Assembly (NCBI GenBank): GCA_965220415.1
Contig: OZ244829.1
Span: 2,108,001 to 2,172,000, forward strand
DNA: 64,000 nucleotides
Source: JAJDTR01 sp965220415
GTDB taxonomy: Bacteria; Poribacteria; WGA-4E; JAJDTR01
Direction of reading: 5' to 3'
The notes beneath the pieces are model-generated. The model was not told where the DNA came from. It saw only the letters and a program-made list of their open reading frames with translations, and ran no database searches. The position numbers and the translations under genes are program-made. Shown in pieces: positions 31,420 to 40,130 of the stretch. Numbering within the stretch: the first letter of the stretch is position 1; each line of letters starts with the position of its first letter.

Positions 31420-33962
31420 AAAATTTCATTGGAATTGACTTGGGAACAACAAACAGCGCCATCTGTTCTTACGATGGCACCGAAGCCCATGTCTGGAAGA
31501 GTCGGGAACGGAATGATGTAACCCCCTCTGCCATCTATATTGACCGCCGAGGACACAAGCATGTCGGTCAGGGGGCTTATAATACGGCACCGCTTAGCCC
31601 CGATAACGCCGCGACGCTATTCAAGCGTCTTATGGGAACAAGTGCATCGGTTAAACTCTCTGATGTCGGTCTTACCTTGACCCCGGAAGAATGCTCGGCG
31701 GAGATATTGAAAACACTGTACGGTTATCTCCCGGAGGAGGTCAGGAATGACCCGGATACGGGCACTGTAATCACAGTGCCGGCGGCATTTGAACTCAAAG
31801 CGAAAGATGCCACGATGAAAGCTGCTACAATGGCGGGCATCGGCAAGGTCGCGCTTATGCAGGAACCGGTGGCTGCCGTGATGAGCGTCATGCGCGCGCG
31901 CAAAACCGATGGCAGGTTCCTCATCTATGACATCGGGGGAGGTACTACTGACATCGCTATTGCCGAAAGCGTTGACGGGAGAGTAATCCTTCTCGCTCAT
32001 GGTGGAATCCAAATGTGCGGAGGGCGGGACTTCGACCGTTCACTGGTTGACAATGTTGTACGTCCTTGGCTGCATGAGAATTTTGAGTTGCCTGAAGGTT
32101 TCTCCGCAAACCCTACCTTCAAATCGCTCGACCGACTAGCCACTTGGGTCACCGAGAGTGCCAAGATTGAACTCTCGTCACGCGAGGAGACGATAATAAG
32201 ACTTGATGAAATGGTGGCACGCACCCAGGACTTAAACGGGCAGGAGATTTACATTGACATCCCCTTGCAGAGAGATAGATACACTCCCCTGATAGTCGAT
32301 CGCGTAAATGAAACCATTGACGCTGCCCGAGAAACCCTTGCGAGTGCCGGGCTTCAACCGGACGACATGGAGCACATAGTGTGGGTCGGAGGTCCTACAA
32401 ACTACAAACCCCTAAGAGACCAAGTCTCGTTCGAATTAGGAATCCGCGGCGACCTTGCTGTGGACCCTATGACAGCCGTGGCTGAAGGTGCCAGTCTATT
32501 TGCCGAATCCATTGACTGGAATTCCCAAAGCCGCACACCCAAGGATACCCACGGACAAATCTCATCGCAAGGTGAACTCAATGTAACATTCAGGTACATC
32601 TCCCGCACACCGACAGACAAAACACACATTGGAATTCAACTCGAAGGACAAGCCGCACCCGGTTCCGAGTTCCAGATCGACAATGTTGATACTGGGTGGA
32701 CTTCAGGCCGCCTCCGACTCAAACACGGCGTAACCGTTGAGGTAGCTTTAACGAACGACGGGGATAACGCGTTTCGGGTGTTGGCATTCGATGATGTAGG
32801 CAGACCTATAGCTCTTGAGCAGAACGAAATTGTTGTTACCAAGACTGCCGCTACCGTTGACGCTATTCCCGCCTCCCAATCAATCGCGCTAGAGGTTTTG
32901 GAGAAGCTTGGTGGGAAGACTACACCCTTTTATTTAATTCGGAAGGGGGATCCACTGCCAAAAAAGGATAGTGTCGTGGTAAAGGCTGGTGAATCGCTTG
33001 CGGCAGACTCGCCTGGCGCGCTCAATTTTTATCTGTGGGAAGGCGAAATTCAGGACCCCATTACTGACAATCGTCCACTTGGCACATTGAAGATAACTGG
33101 AGAAGATTTCGATTATGGTGTTATTCGTATTGGCACGGACCTTGAGTGTGAGTATGAGATTTCGGACGCAGGGAACCTCTACATTGAGGTCTCTGTTCCG
33201 TCCATCGGTTCCACATTCAACTCGGACAGGAACTTCTATTCTGCCGAGGATGGGAAATTTGATCCTACCTCCGATTCTGGTCAGGTTCGTGTTGCCGAGG
33301 AAATAACTGAAACCATGGACCGGATTGATGGAATCAGGGAAGCCGTGGACAATCCAAAACTGGAACCTGCTAGACAAAAACTTGTATCCGCTGCTGAACT
33401 AATTTCCGATAAAAGGGATACCGAGAATGTGCAAGAGGCAAACGAAAGAGTGTTGGAGGCAAAGCGCATCCTCGCTCAAGTCAGAAAAGAGCACCTCAAG
33501 GAATTCCGTCAAGCCGAGCTCACGAGGCTAGTCAGCTCATTTGAGCACGTCCGCCAGTATGCCCGCGCGTCAGAGGAGGCCGAGTTTGATAAACTCACAG
33601 AAACCGCGCAGCGCGCTATTGACAACAACGAAGACGACTTCGAGGAGTACTTAAACGAGCTTAGTCGGAAGAATTTTGACCTCTGGTGGCGCCAACCTTG
33701 GTTTATTATTGAACAGTTCAAGCGATTTGCGAGTTCGCCTGAGCAATTTGCTAACAGGGAGCGTTTCGAGGAACTTGTCGCAATCGGCTCGCAGTTCCTG
33801 CCGACAGACATCAGCCCTGACGGGAGGGGTACAGGATTTATAGACCCGGAAAAAATCAAGAGCCTGCGCCCTGTTGTCGCCGAGATGTGGCGGCTCCAGT
33901 ATGAGGGGCGCTCCGACACAAAAAGCATTGAGGATATGGTGGTCAATATTGTCATTACGTGA
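31416..33962 (+). CDS. Divergent Hsp70-family chaperone with extra C-terminal helical region
   Basis: An 848-residue Hsp70 homologue, about 210 longer than DnaK. The ATPase domain has phosphate-1 GIDLGTTNS (6-14), connect motif VITVPAAFE, EPVAAVMS, phosphate-2 YDIGGGTTDIA and adenosine motif VWVGGPTNYKPLRDQV. After residue 370 a diverged extra beta region is followed by a recognisable substrate-binding beta-domain (DNRPLGTLKITG, then ISDAGNLYIEVS). The last 240 residues are charged helices with E-E-Y-L and WWRQPWFIIEQF, without the DnaK EEVD-like end. It overlaps the mini-GrpE gene and precedes two J-like genes. It is not the general DnaK; a dedicated client is likely. Confidence 0.92.
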   Translation: MKNFIGIDLGTTNSAICSYDGTEAHVWKSRERNDVTPSAIYIDRRGHKHVGQGAYNTAPLSPDNAATLFKRLMGTSASVKLSDVGLTLTPEECSAEILKTLYGYLPEEVRNDPDTGTVITVPAAFELKAKDATMKAATMAGIGKVALMQEPVAAVMSVMRARKTDGRFLIYDIGGGTTDIAIAESVDGRVILLAHGGIQMCGGRDFDRSLVDNVVRPWLHENFELPEGFSANPTFKSLDRLATWVTESAKIELSSREETIIRLDEMVARTQDLNGQEIYIDIPLQRDRYTPLIVDRVNETIDAARETLASAGLQPDDMEHIVWVGGPTNYKPLRDQVSFELGIRGDLAVDPMTAVAEGASLFAESIDWNSQSRTPKDTHGQISSQGELNVTFRYISRTPTDKTHIGIQLEGQAAPGSEFQIDNVDTGWTSGRLRLKHGVTVEVALTNDGDNAFRVLAFDDVGRPIALEQNEIVVTKTAATVDAIPASQSIALEVLEKLGGKTTPFYLIRKGDPLPKKDSVVVKAGESLAADSPGALNFYLWEGEIQDPITDNRPLGTLKITGEDFDYGVIRIGTDLECEYEISDAGNLYIEVSVPSIGSTFNSDRNFYSAEDGKFDPTSDSGQVRVAEEITETMDRIDGIREAVDNPKLEPARQKLVSAAELISDKRDTENVQEANERVLEAKRILAQVRKEHLKEFRQAELTRLVSSFEHVRQYARASEEAEFDKLTETAQRAIDNNEDDFEEYLNELSRKNFDLWWRQPWFIIEQFKRFASSPEQFANRERFEELVAIGSQFLPTDISPDGRGTGFIDPEKIKSLRPVVAEMWRLQYEGRSDTKSIEDMVVNIVIT

Positions 33963-34105
33963 ACTACCGAACTTCATTGAAAGCGGCGTGGCTTCGTACC
34001 GCATGGTAGGTAGTCGCATCAAGTGCGTATTGGCTGCTGCAAATTAGCATAGCCGAGAAGCACCTATGCATCGAATTCATCAACCATCCACAACTCGAAA
34101 AGCGC

Positions 34106-35947
34106 ATGGATTTTTTTCAAAACCCATTCTATATTCTTTCCGCTACACCGCACGATAACCATCGAAGGATTATGGAGTTGGCAGATAGATATAGTCTGAT
34201 TCAGGATCCGGAGAAATGCAGAGAAGCGGCTGCTACCTTGACGCATCCCCGAAGAAGGCTCTATGCTGAAATCGCGTGGCTTCCAAGTATTGCTCCAGAA
34301 AGTGTTGAAGAAATATTGGAATTTCTGAGATCATCGGCACTGAATCTGTTTGGAATAGATCTGACACAAGTTAGAAATCTTTGCGACAAGAACGAACAGA
34401 TGCCAATCACCAAATCCAACTTACTTACCGCCGGGTTGTCCCGCCTGGTACACCACACCTCAGAAAATGTCCCTGAATGGATTCTTGAAATCGCTTGGGC
34501 ATCCAAGGATATTGATGCGGAAGCTGTTTGCGCGGTCATCAATTCGGATCGCAAGGTAGCCGGTTTCTCGCCAGTACAGTTGTCAAATACCGAAGAGGAG
34601 ATTCAGAACCTTCAGGATTACTACCGTCAGGTCATGACATCCGCATTGAAAAGGCTATCTGCAAAGCAACGTGCCAGAGCTGTGACCCTGGCAGTGGAGT
34701 TGACAACTCGGCGCACGAAACAATTACCGCGTTTGATTAATCGCTTGGTTGCCTCGTATGAAATAGACGCTCACGAATCTCTTGCCGAGCACGAAGCGAT
34801 GATTGCGGAGTTAAACGATAAACTCAGAGCGGCGGTAGATGCCGATCGCCCGGATTCAGAGCTTGCCCCTGTAGTTGCTCAGTTCATTCAGGCCGTCAAA
34901 GACTGGGATGCTGTCGCGCAGCCAATTCAGGTTAGCCGAAAAAGTCAAGGGAGATCGCACGACGCAAGCGCCGATTTAGCGTGGCGTGTCCGGGAATTGG
35001 CGCTTCATCTCTGGAATGAATACGGCAAGCTTGATATCTGTCAACAACTTATCAATACGCTTCAAGAAGTGTTTGCAGAGGTTAACGAAGTTGTCGCTAT
35101 CATTGACGAGGACACAAGGACACTCGGTGAAATTGCCCAACAGCACACACGGCTCACCCAAGGTGTTAAGCTATTTGAACGTCTTAAAGAGCAGGTCGAC
35201 AATCTGCAAACCGCGGCTGACTCGAAAAAACTCGACTCTATGCTGAAGCTTATGGCAATTGGACTCATTCAATCTGTCAAGAAATGGGATGCCGCTGCGC
35301 AACCCATTGAGGCAAGCCAGAGCGTATCCCTTCTAGTGCGAGGATTGGCGCTTCATCTATGGAACGAGCACGGGAAACTAGATCTTTCACTCCAACTGAC
35401 AGATGTGCTCCAGGAAGTATTTGGGGAAGTTGACGACATTGCCAATCGCCTTGCGGAAGATAAAAGGATACTCAACCAATTCGCAAAACAGCGCGCACGC
35501 ATGATTGAAGGCGTAGAAAAGTTCGAGAAGATTAAGGACCAGGTCGAGAAACTGCGTGCCGCAGCAGATGCAAAAAGATTTGATGCCCTCACGAACTCAA
35601 TGACGGACGAACTCATTCAGTCAGTCAATAACTGGGATGTCTCCACACAACCCATTGAGGCAAACCAAAGCGTATCCCTTTTAGTGCGGGATTTGGCGCT
35701 TCATCTATGGAACGAGCACGGACAACTAGATCTTTCTCTCCAGTTGACGAAAGTGCTCCAGAGAGTATTTGCCGATGTTGGCGAAATTTCCGATCGTCTC
35801 GCGGAAGATAAAAAGGTACTCAGCCAACTTGCCCAGCAGCGCGCACGCATGATTGAGAAGTCTGTTAACGAAAACCGTGCCGGAGGCTACGGTTGTCTCA
35901 TCTTCCTACTTCTGGGAATATTGGGTGCGCTGTTGCAAGCATGTTAG
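34106..35947 (+). CDS. J-like N-terminal domain, three 110-residue coiled-coil repeats and C-terminal membrane helix
   Basis: A 613-residue protein. The first 60 residues (NPFYILSATPHDNHRRIMEL, then TLTHPRRRLYAEIAWLP) recall a J-domain (x-Y-x-I-L-G-x and x-L-x-D-x-x-x-R) but without the HPD signature; PHDN is nearest. Residues 75-220 are a second helical domain. From about 235 there are three units of 110-120 residues carrying SDxxLxPMVxQxIQSVKxWDAxAQPI followed by LRELALHLWNE; the last two are over 70% alike. Residues about 592-612 (GCLIFLLLGILGALLQA) form a membrane helix. The ATG follows the conserved leader GAAAAGCGC. It follows the Hsp70 gene by 143 bp and is inferred to be its cochaperone. 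Confidence 0.75.
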   Translation: MDFFQNPFYILSATPHDNHRRIMELADRYSLIQDPEKCREAAATLTHPRRRLYAEIAWLPSIAPESVEEILEFLRSSALNLFGIDLTQVRNLCDKNEQMPITKSNLLTAGLSRLVHHTSENVPEWILEIAWASKDIDAEAVCAVINSDRKVAGFSPVQLSNTEEEIQNLQDYYRQVMTSALKRLSAKQRARAVTLAVELTTRRTKQLPRLINRLVASYEIDAHESLAEHEAMIAELNDKLRAAVDADRPDSELAPVVAQFIQAVKDWDAVAQPIQVSRKSQGRSHDASADLAWRVRELALHLWNEYGKLDICQQLINTLQEVFAEVNEVVAIIDEDTRTLGEIAQQHTRLTQGVKLFERLKEQVDNLQTAADSKKLDSMLKLMAIGLIQSVKKWDAAAQPIEASQSVSLLVRGLALHLWNEHGKLDLSLQLTDVLQEVFGEVDDIANRLAEDKRILNQFAKQRARMIEGVEKFEKIKDQVEKLRAAADAKRFDALTNSMTDELIQSVNNWDVSTQPIEANQSVSLLVRDLALHLWNEHGQLDLSLQLTKVLQRVFADVGEISDRLAEDKKVLSQLAQQRARMIEKSVNENRAGGYGCLIFLLLGILGALLQAC

Positions 35948-36133
35948 TCGTTGGCGCTGGCGAAAGCGGAGGTGCGGATTTTGCTCGCCTCCGACAAAAT
36001 TGGCAGATTTTTTAGCATGATGTTAGTCGGTAGCAGGTCTACACGAGTAATATTTAGCGAAGACCGTAATGAAACGCATAAAGAGGAATAACGAGATATA
36101 GAATTCAACTACCGCCCATAATTGGAAAAGCGC

Positions 36134-38920
36134 ATGGATTTCTTGAACAACCCTTTCTATATTCTTGACGCTACGCCACATGACAATAGAAGAAGGATTA
36201 TGGATCTTGAGGCGGAACGTATTCTGTTTCAGGATCCTGTCAAGGTCAAGAGAGCAGCGGAGACTCTTACGAAACTGCTGCCGCGACTCTCGGCTGAGTT
36301 AGCGTGGCTGCCAGTCAAAAACTCGGAACAAGCTGAAAAAAGTTGTGAACTACTGAAGTCATTCGAAGCGAATTTAGGCGCGAGGGATGGACTGAAGCGC
36401 GTCCAAGACTTTCTCGTCTCAGGCGAATTAATGCCCATAGCCAAATGCAACGTGCTTGCTGCCGGGCTGCGCCGCCTACCGCGTTACTCATCGGATACAA
36501 TAGCGGCCTGGATTCTCGAATTTGTGCACGCCTCTGAAGCTATCGACGCAGAAAATCTTTGCGGGATCATCAACTCGGACCGTAAGGTAGCCGGTTTCCC
36601 AACAGCAAAGTTGCCGCACATGGAAACGGAAATCGAAAATCTGCGAGACCATTATCGACAGGTCATGACATCGGCTTTGGCGGATCTATCCGCCGATGGA
36701 CGCGCCGAAGCAATGACCTCGCTTGTCGAACCTGCAACTGACAATGGGAAGCCATTGCCGCGCTTGATTGATCGCTTGGTTGACTGGTATGAAGTAGATG
36801 TCAACGCATCTCTTGAGGAACACGGAGCCAAGATTGGGGAATTAGACGAGAAACTTCGATTAGCAGCTGATGAGAATCGCCCGGATTCAGTTCTTGCCTC
36901 GCTGGTTATTCAACTCACCGATGCCATCCATAACTGGCATGCAGTTGCACAGCCAATACAGATTAACAAGAAAATCAAAGGGTTACATGATGAAGATAGC
37001 CAGCGTGTAGCGTGGCGCGTGCGAGACTTGGCAATTCACCTCTTTAATGATTATAACAAGCTAAGTTCCTGTCAGCGACTAATAGTGAAACTCCAAGCAG
37101 TGTTCGCAGAGGTTGCAAAGATTTCGGAGGTACTCGCCGAGGATATAAAACAACTAGAGAAAATCACTAAGGTACGTGCGGCGAAGTTTCCTAAGGCAAC
37201 CGCGAAGCTTCGCGAACGGAGAGCGCGCCAAGCCATTGAGATGCAAGTCCAGAAGTTGCGGACTGCTGCTGATGCGAACCAATCCGAATCCATTCTGGGC
37301 CCGATGGTAAATCAGCTCATCGACTCTGTCAAAAAATGGAAAACTTTAGCGCAACCAATCAAGGTATATAACGAAGAATTTCGTAATGTCGCGAATCTTG
37401 GGAGAGAGTTGGCACTGTATCTTTGGAAGAAGCACGGCACACTAGATTTTGCTCGCCAGATTCTTGAGATGCTCCAAGAAGAGTTTGTAAATTTACGCGA
37501 AATTGCCGCACTCATTGCCCGGGACCTAAAAGCAGTAGAAGCGTCAGAGCGTGCGCGCGTGGAAGTTCAGATCCAGCTTCAGGTTACAAAACTACGCACC
37601 GCCGCTGATTCGAAAAAATCTGATTCAATTTTGAACCCAATGGTTAACCAAATCATTCAGTCTGTCAAAGAATGGAAATCTTTGGCGCAACCTATCAAGG
37701 CACATAGCGCGAATTGTTATAGTATTACTTATCTTGTGCGTGAATTGGCGCTGCGCCTTCGAAACCAACACGGAAATCGTAATATAACTCGCCAATTCCT
37801 AAAGATGCTCCAAGAAGAGTTTGCACAGATTGGTGAAATTTCCACCCTTATTGCCAAGGACCTAAAGGCGTTGGAAGCTCCAGAGAGCACGCGCATGGAG
37901 ATCCAAGTACAGGCTGAGAAGCTGAGATCCGCCGCTGAATCGAAAAAATCTGATTCTATTTTGAACCCAATGGCAATCCAACTCATTCAGTCTGTAAAAG
38001 AATGGAAAACTTTGGCGCAACCTGTTAGGGCATACGCTGCAGATTATTATAATGTAACTAATCTTCTACGGGAATTGGCGCTATACCTTTGGAATGAATA
38101 CGCGAAGGCCAATCTGTCTCGTCAACTCCTAAAGATGCTCCAAGAAGAGTTTGCGCAGTTAGACGAAATTGCGAATCTCGTTGCCGAGGACCTAAATACA
38201 CTTGAGACACCAGAGCGTGCTCGGCTAGATGTTAAAGTCGAGGCTGAGAAACTTCGTGCCGCCGTTGATGCGAAACAACCCGATTCCATTTTGAATCAGA
38301 TGGTAGACCAATTCATCCAGAGGGTCAAGGAATGGAACGCCTTAGCACAACCGTTTGAGTCATACCGCGCAGATTATTATAGCGTGGCAAATCTTGTGAT
38401 GGAGATGACGCTTCACCTTCGGCAGCACAACAGGCGGAATTCTGCTCGCAAACTCTTTGAGATGATCCAAGAAGAATTTGCAGAGATTGACGAAATCGCG
38501 GCTCTCGTGACTGAGCACCTAGATGTCCTAGAGGCTGCTGACAGTGCACGTCGACATATTGAAATTCAGGTGAAGGGATTGCGCGACGCCGTATATGCGA
38601 AGCACTATCATCCCGATTTGAGCCCCATGGTAAACCAACTCGTTCAGTCTGTCATAGGATGGAGGGATTTGGCGCAACCCATTAATGCATATTATGGAGA
38701 ATATTGCGGTGTGGCGAAGCTTGTCTCGGAATTGGCATTAAGCCTTAAGAAGAAAGGTAAACTCCGGTCTTATCGTCAACTCAAAAAGATGCTGCAGGAT
38801 ATTTTCGGAAAAATCCCCGAAATTGACACTCTTCTTGCCGAAGAGCCCAAAGCACAAGACGAAGCTGAAAAGAAGTATGCACGCCGAAACACTCGGAAGC
38901 GCGCACGCTGGAGAAGGTAA
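36134..38920 (+). CDS. Paralogous J-like protein with six 110-residue repeats
   Basis: A 928-residue paralogue of the preceding protein. The first 60 residues (NPFYILDATPHDNRRRIMDL, TLTKLLPRLSAELAWLP) and the second domain (STAILE..., INSDRKVAGFP) match it closely. About six repeat units run from residue 235 to the end, starting near 36840, 37240, 37570, 37910, 38240 and 38570 in the DNA, each with SDSILNPMVxQxIQSVKEWKxLAQPI, LVRELALxLWN and LLKMLQEEFAQ. There is no membrane helix; the C-terminus is strongly basic (KKYARRNTRKRARWRR). ATG 36134 is chosen because GAAAAGCGC precedes it as in the paralogue; TTG 36122 is alternative. A TGA-free copy, it is probably cotranscribed. Confidence 0.75.
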   Translation: MDFLNNPFYILDATPHDNRRRIMDLEAERILFQDPVKVKRAAETLTKLLPRLSAELAWLPVKNSEQAEKSCELLKSFEANLGARDGLKRVQDFLVSGELMPIAKCNVLAAGLRRLPRYSSDTIAAWILEFVHASEAIDAENLCGIINSDRKVAGFPTAKLPHMETEIENLRDHYRQVMTSALADLSADGRAEAMTSLVEPATDNGKPLPRLIDRLVDWYEVDVNASLEEHGAKIGELDEKLRLAADENRPDSVLASLVIQLTDAIHNWHAVAQPIQINKKIKGLHDEDSQRVAWRVRDLAIHLFNDYNKLSSCQRLIVKLQAVFAEVAKISEVLAEDIKQLEKITKVRAAKFPKATAKLRERRARQAIEMQVQKLRTAADANQSESILGPMVNQLIDSVKKWKTLAQPIKVYNEEFRNVANLGRELALYLWKKHGTLDFARQILEMLQEEFVNLREIAALIARDLKAVEASERARVEVQIQLQVTKLRTAADSKKSDSILNPMVNQIIQSVKEWKSLAQPIKAHSANCYSITYLVRELALRLRNQHGNRNITRQFLKMLQEEFAQIGEISTLIAKDLKALEAPESTRMEIQVQAEKLRSAAESKKSDSILNPMAIQLIQSVKEWKTLAQPVRAYAADYYNVTNLLRELALYLWNEYAKANLSRQLLKMLQEEFAQLDEIANLVAEDLNTLETPERARLDVKVEAEKLRAAVDAKQPDSILNQMVDQFIQRVKEWNALAQPFESYRADYYSVANLVMEMTLHLRQHNRRNSARKLFEMIQEEFAEIDEIAALVTEHLDVLEAADSARRHIEIQVKGLRDAVYAKHYHPDLSPMVNQLVQSVIGWRDLAQPINAYYGEYCGVAKLVSELALSLKKKGKLRSYRQLKKMLQDIFGKIPEIDTLLAEEPKAQDEAEKKYARRNTRKRARWRR

Positions 38921-39207
38921 TCATTGCGATTATAATAATTGGCTCAGTGGTGGCGTTGTCATTGGTGGGTTTGTTCTAGACCTGTTAGCGCTTTAGCGCT
39001 GGTACGGAGGCCTTCGAAGGTTGGTAGGAGCTCTATGAGAATTCAATCGCGCTCCCTATTCAGTCGCTTCAAGCGTGATACAATCGAAGCGCCGTGAATA
39101 GTAACGTGTCATATATCTTGAGTTCTTCCTATTAGGATGTGATTAACTTCACCGCAGAGTTGCAAGACTAAATCACAATCTAAATCAAGAGAAATGTGGG
39201 GGACAAA
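38921..39207. repeat. Spacer with degenerate repeat unit
   Basis: No gene is seen. At about 39030-39075 is a minus-orientation, decayed GATC/GCGATAG-type unit (GGAGCTCTATGAGAATTC... CAGTCGCTTCAAG). Confidence 0.4.
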
Positions 39208-39330
39208 ATGTCAACCGCCGCTGTACAATCTCATCTGACACCCGACGAGTACCTTGCATTAGAACGCAAAGCGACAATCAAAAGCGGATATCTTGACGGT
39301 CAAATGTACGCGATGTCAGGTGCGACTTGA
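39208..39330 (+). pseudogene. Uma2-family (DUF820) endonuclease remnant
   Basis: The first 40 codons read MSTAAVQSHLTPDEYLALERK followed by KSGYLDGQMYAMSGAT, the hallmark N-terminus of Uma2/DUF820 PD-(D/E)XK-like proteins, and then hit TGA (39328-39330). Read-through continues for a few residues as VHNLVYRS, matching the family's xHNxI, so an Arg codon was probably lost, after which similarity stops. GGGGGACAAA precedes the ATG. The remaining 150 residues of the family are missing and the coiled-coil gene follows on the opposite strand, so this is a decayed copy. Confidence 0.75.
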
Positions 39331-39366
39331 GTGCATAATCTCGTCTACAGAAGCAAGACCGCGCAA

Positions 39367-39699
39367 TCATTCAGACTTTCTGTGCTTCTCGTGATCGGAA
39401 ACATGCACAAATAGCAGTTCTCGGAGCTGTCTGATTTCCTTACTCAAACCCTCTTGCAGGGCTGCCGCATCGGCTTTCAGCTCCTGTCTCAGAGCCGCCG
39501 CATCGGATTTCAACTCTTGCCTCAGCGCCGCCATTTCAGTTTTGAACTCTTGTCTCAGCGCCTCCATATCAGTTTTGAGTTCCTGTCTCAGCACCGCTAA
39601 ATCAGCTTTTGTCGCCATTTGTGCCATTGACGTTGTGATCTTCCACCACAACGCACAAAAAGCAATGACTGCGCCAGCAATCTTCAACCATTCTTCCAA
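39367..39699 (-). CDS. Small membrane-anchored coiled-coil protein with 11-residue repeats
   Basis: A 110-residue protein starting at TTG with GGGGGTG eight bases upstream. Residues 5-24 form one membrane helix (IAGAVIAFCALWWKITTSM). Residues 33-85 carry five 11-residue repeats of the form A-L-R-Q-E-[LF]-K-[ST]-[DE]-[MA]-x, a right-handed type of coiled coil, and the tail is hydrophilic (VHVSDHEKHRKSE). It is a single-pass, probably trimeric or tetrameric stalk protein; DUF1640-like proteins share this pattern. Nothing in the neighbourhood fixes its function. The repeat unit is also visible in the DNA at 39461-39615. Confidence 0.75.
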   Translation of the reverse strand: MEEWLKIAGAVIAFCALWWKITTSMAQMATKADLAVLRQELKTDMEALRQEFKTEMAALRQELKSDAAALRQELKADAAALQEGLSKEIRQLRELLFVHVSDHEKHRKSE

Positions 39700-40130
39700 G
39701 ACATTTCACCCCCTAAAGTTTCCTGCTTGGGACTTGCGCAAACCCGCATTCGGTCAAGAATACCCAAACAATCTATTTGTCAAGCACCTTGTTGTTACGC
39801 TGTATATCCCAAGGTTCGCTGAAGCAGCGATGACATTCAAGTCTAAGTACTATACGACAAAACCGCGAAGATTGCCATAAAAAACTGGCACTTGATACAA
39901 GGTCAATTTGGAATTGTAGGCTTACGCATTCGGTCTGTAGCAGCGTAATTCACTGCGTGTGTTGTATCGGAGCGAGTTCGGCTCGCCACAAAGGAAGTCG
40001 CGGCTTGGGGAGGAACTCTATCGCCTTAAAAATCTCAATAGTACTTTCTATCCGGTCGCTTGATCGCAGTGTGAACGGAAATCGACGATTTCATGATTAT
40101 CGATCGCAACCTACAAACCTACAAACGGCG
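39700..40130. repeat. Spacer with repeat fragments
   Basis: No gene is seen. At 40010-40070 there is a minus-orientation GATC/GCGATAG-type unit (GGAACTCTATCGCC ... TATCCGGTCGCTTGATCGC). Near 39924-39990 are short palindromic GCGTAATTCACTGCG and GAGCGAGTTCGGCTCGCC pieces. Confidence 0.5.

Noticed and set aside
31416..33962. Canonical DnaK of the DnaK-DnaJ-GrpE operon
   Set aside because: The ATPase is Hsp70-like but the substrate domain is altered, the protein is about 210 residues too long, and the neighbours are not standard GrpE and DnaJ.
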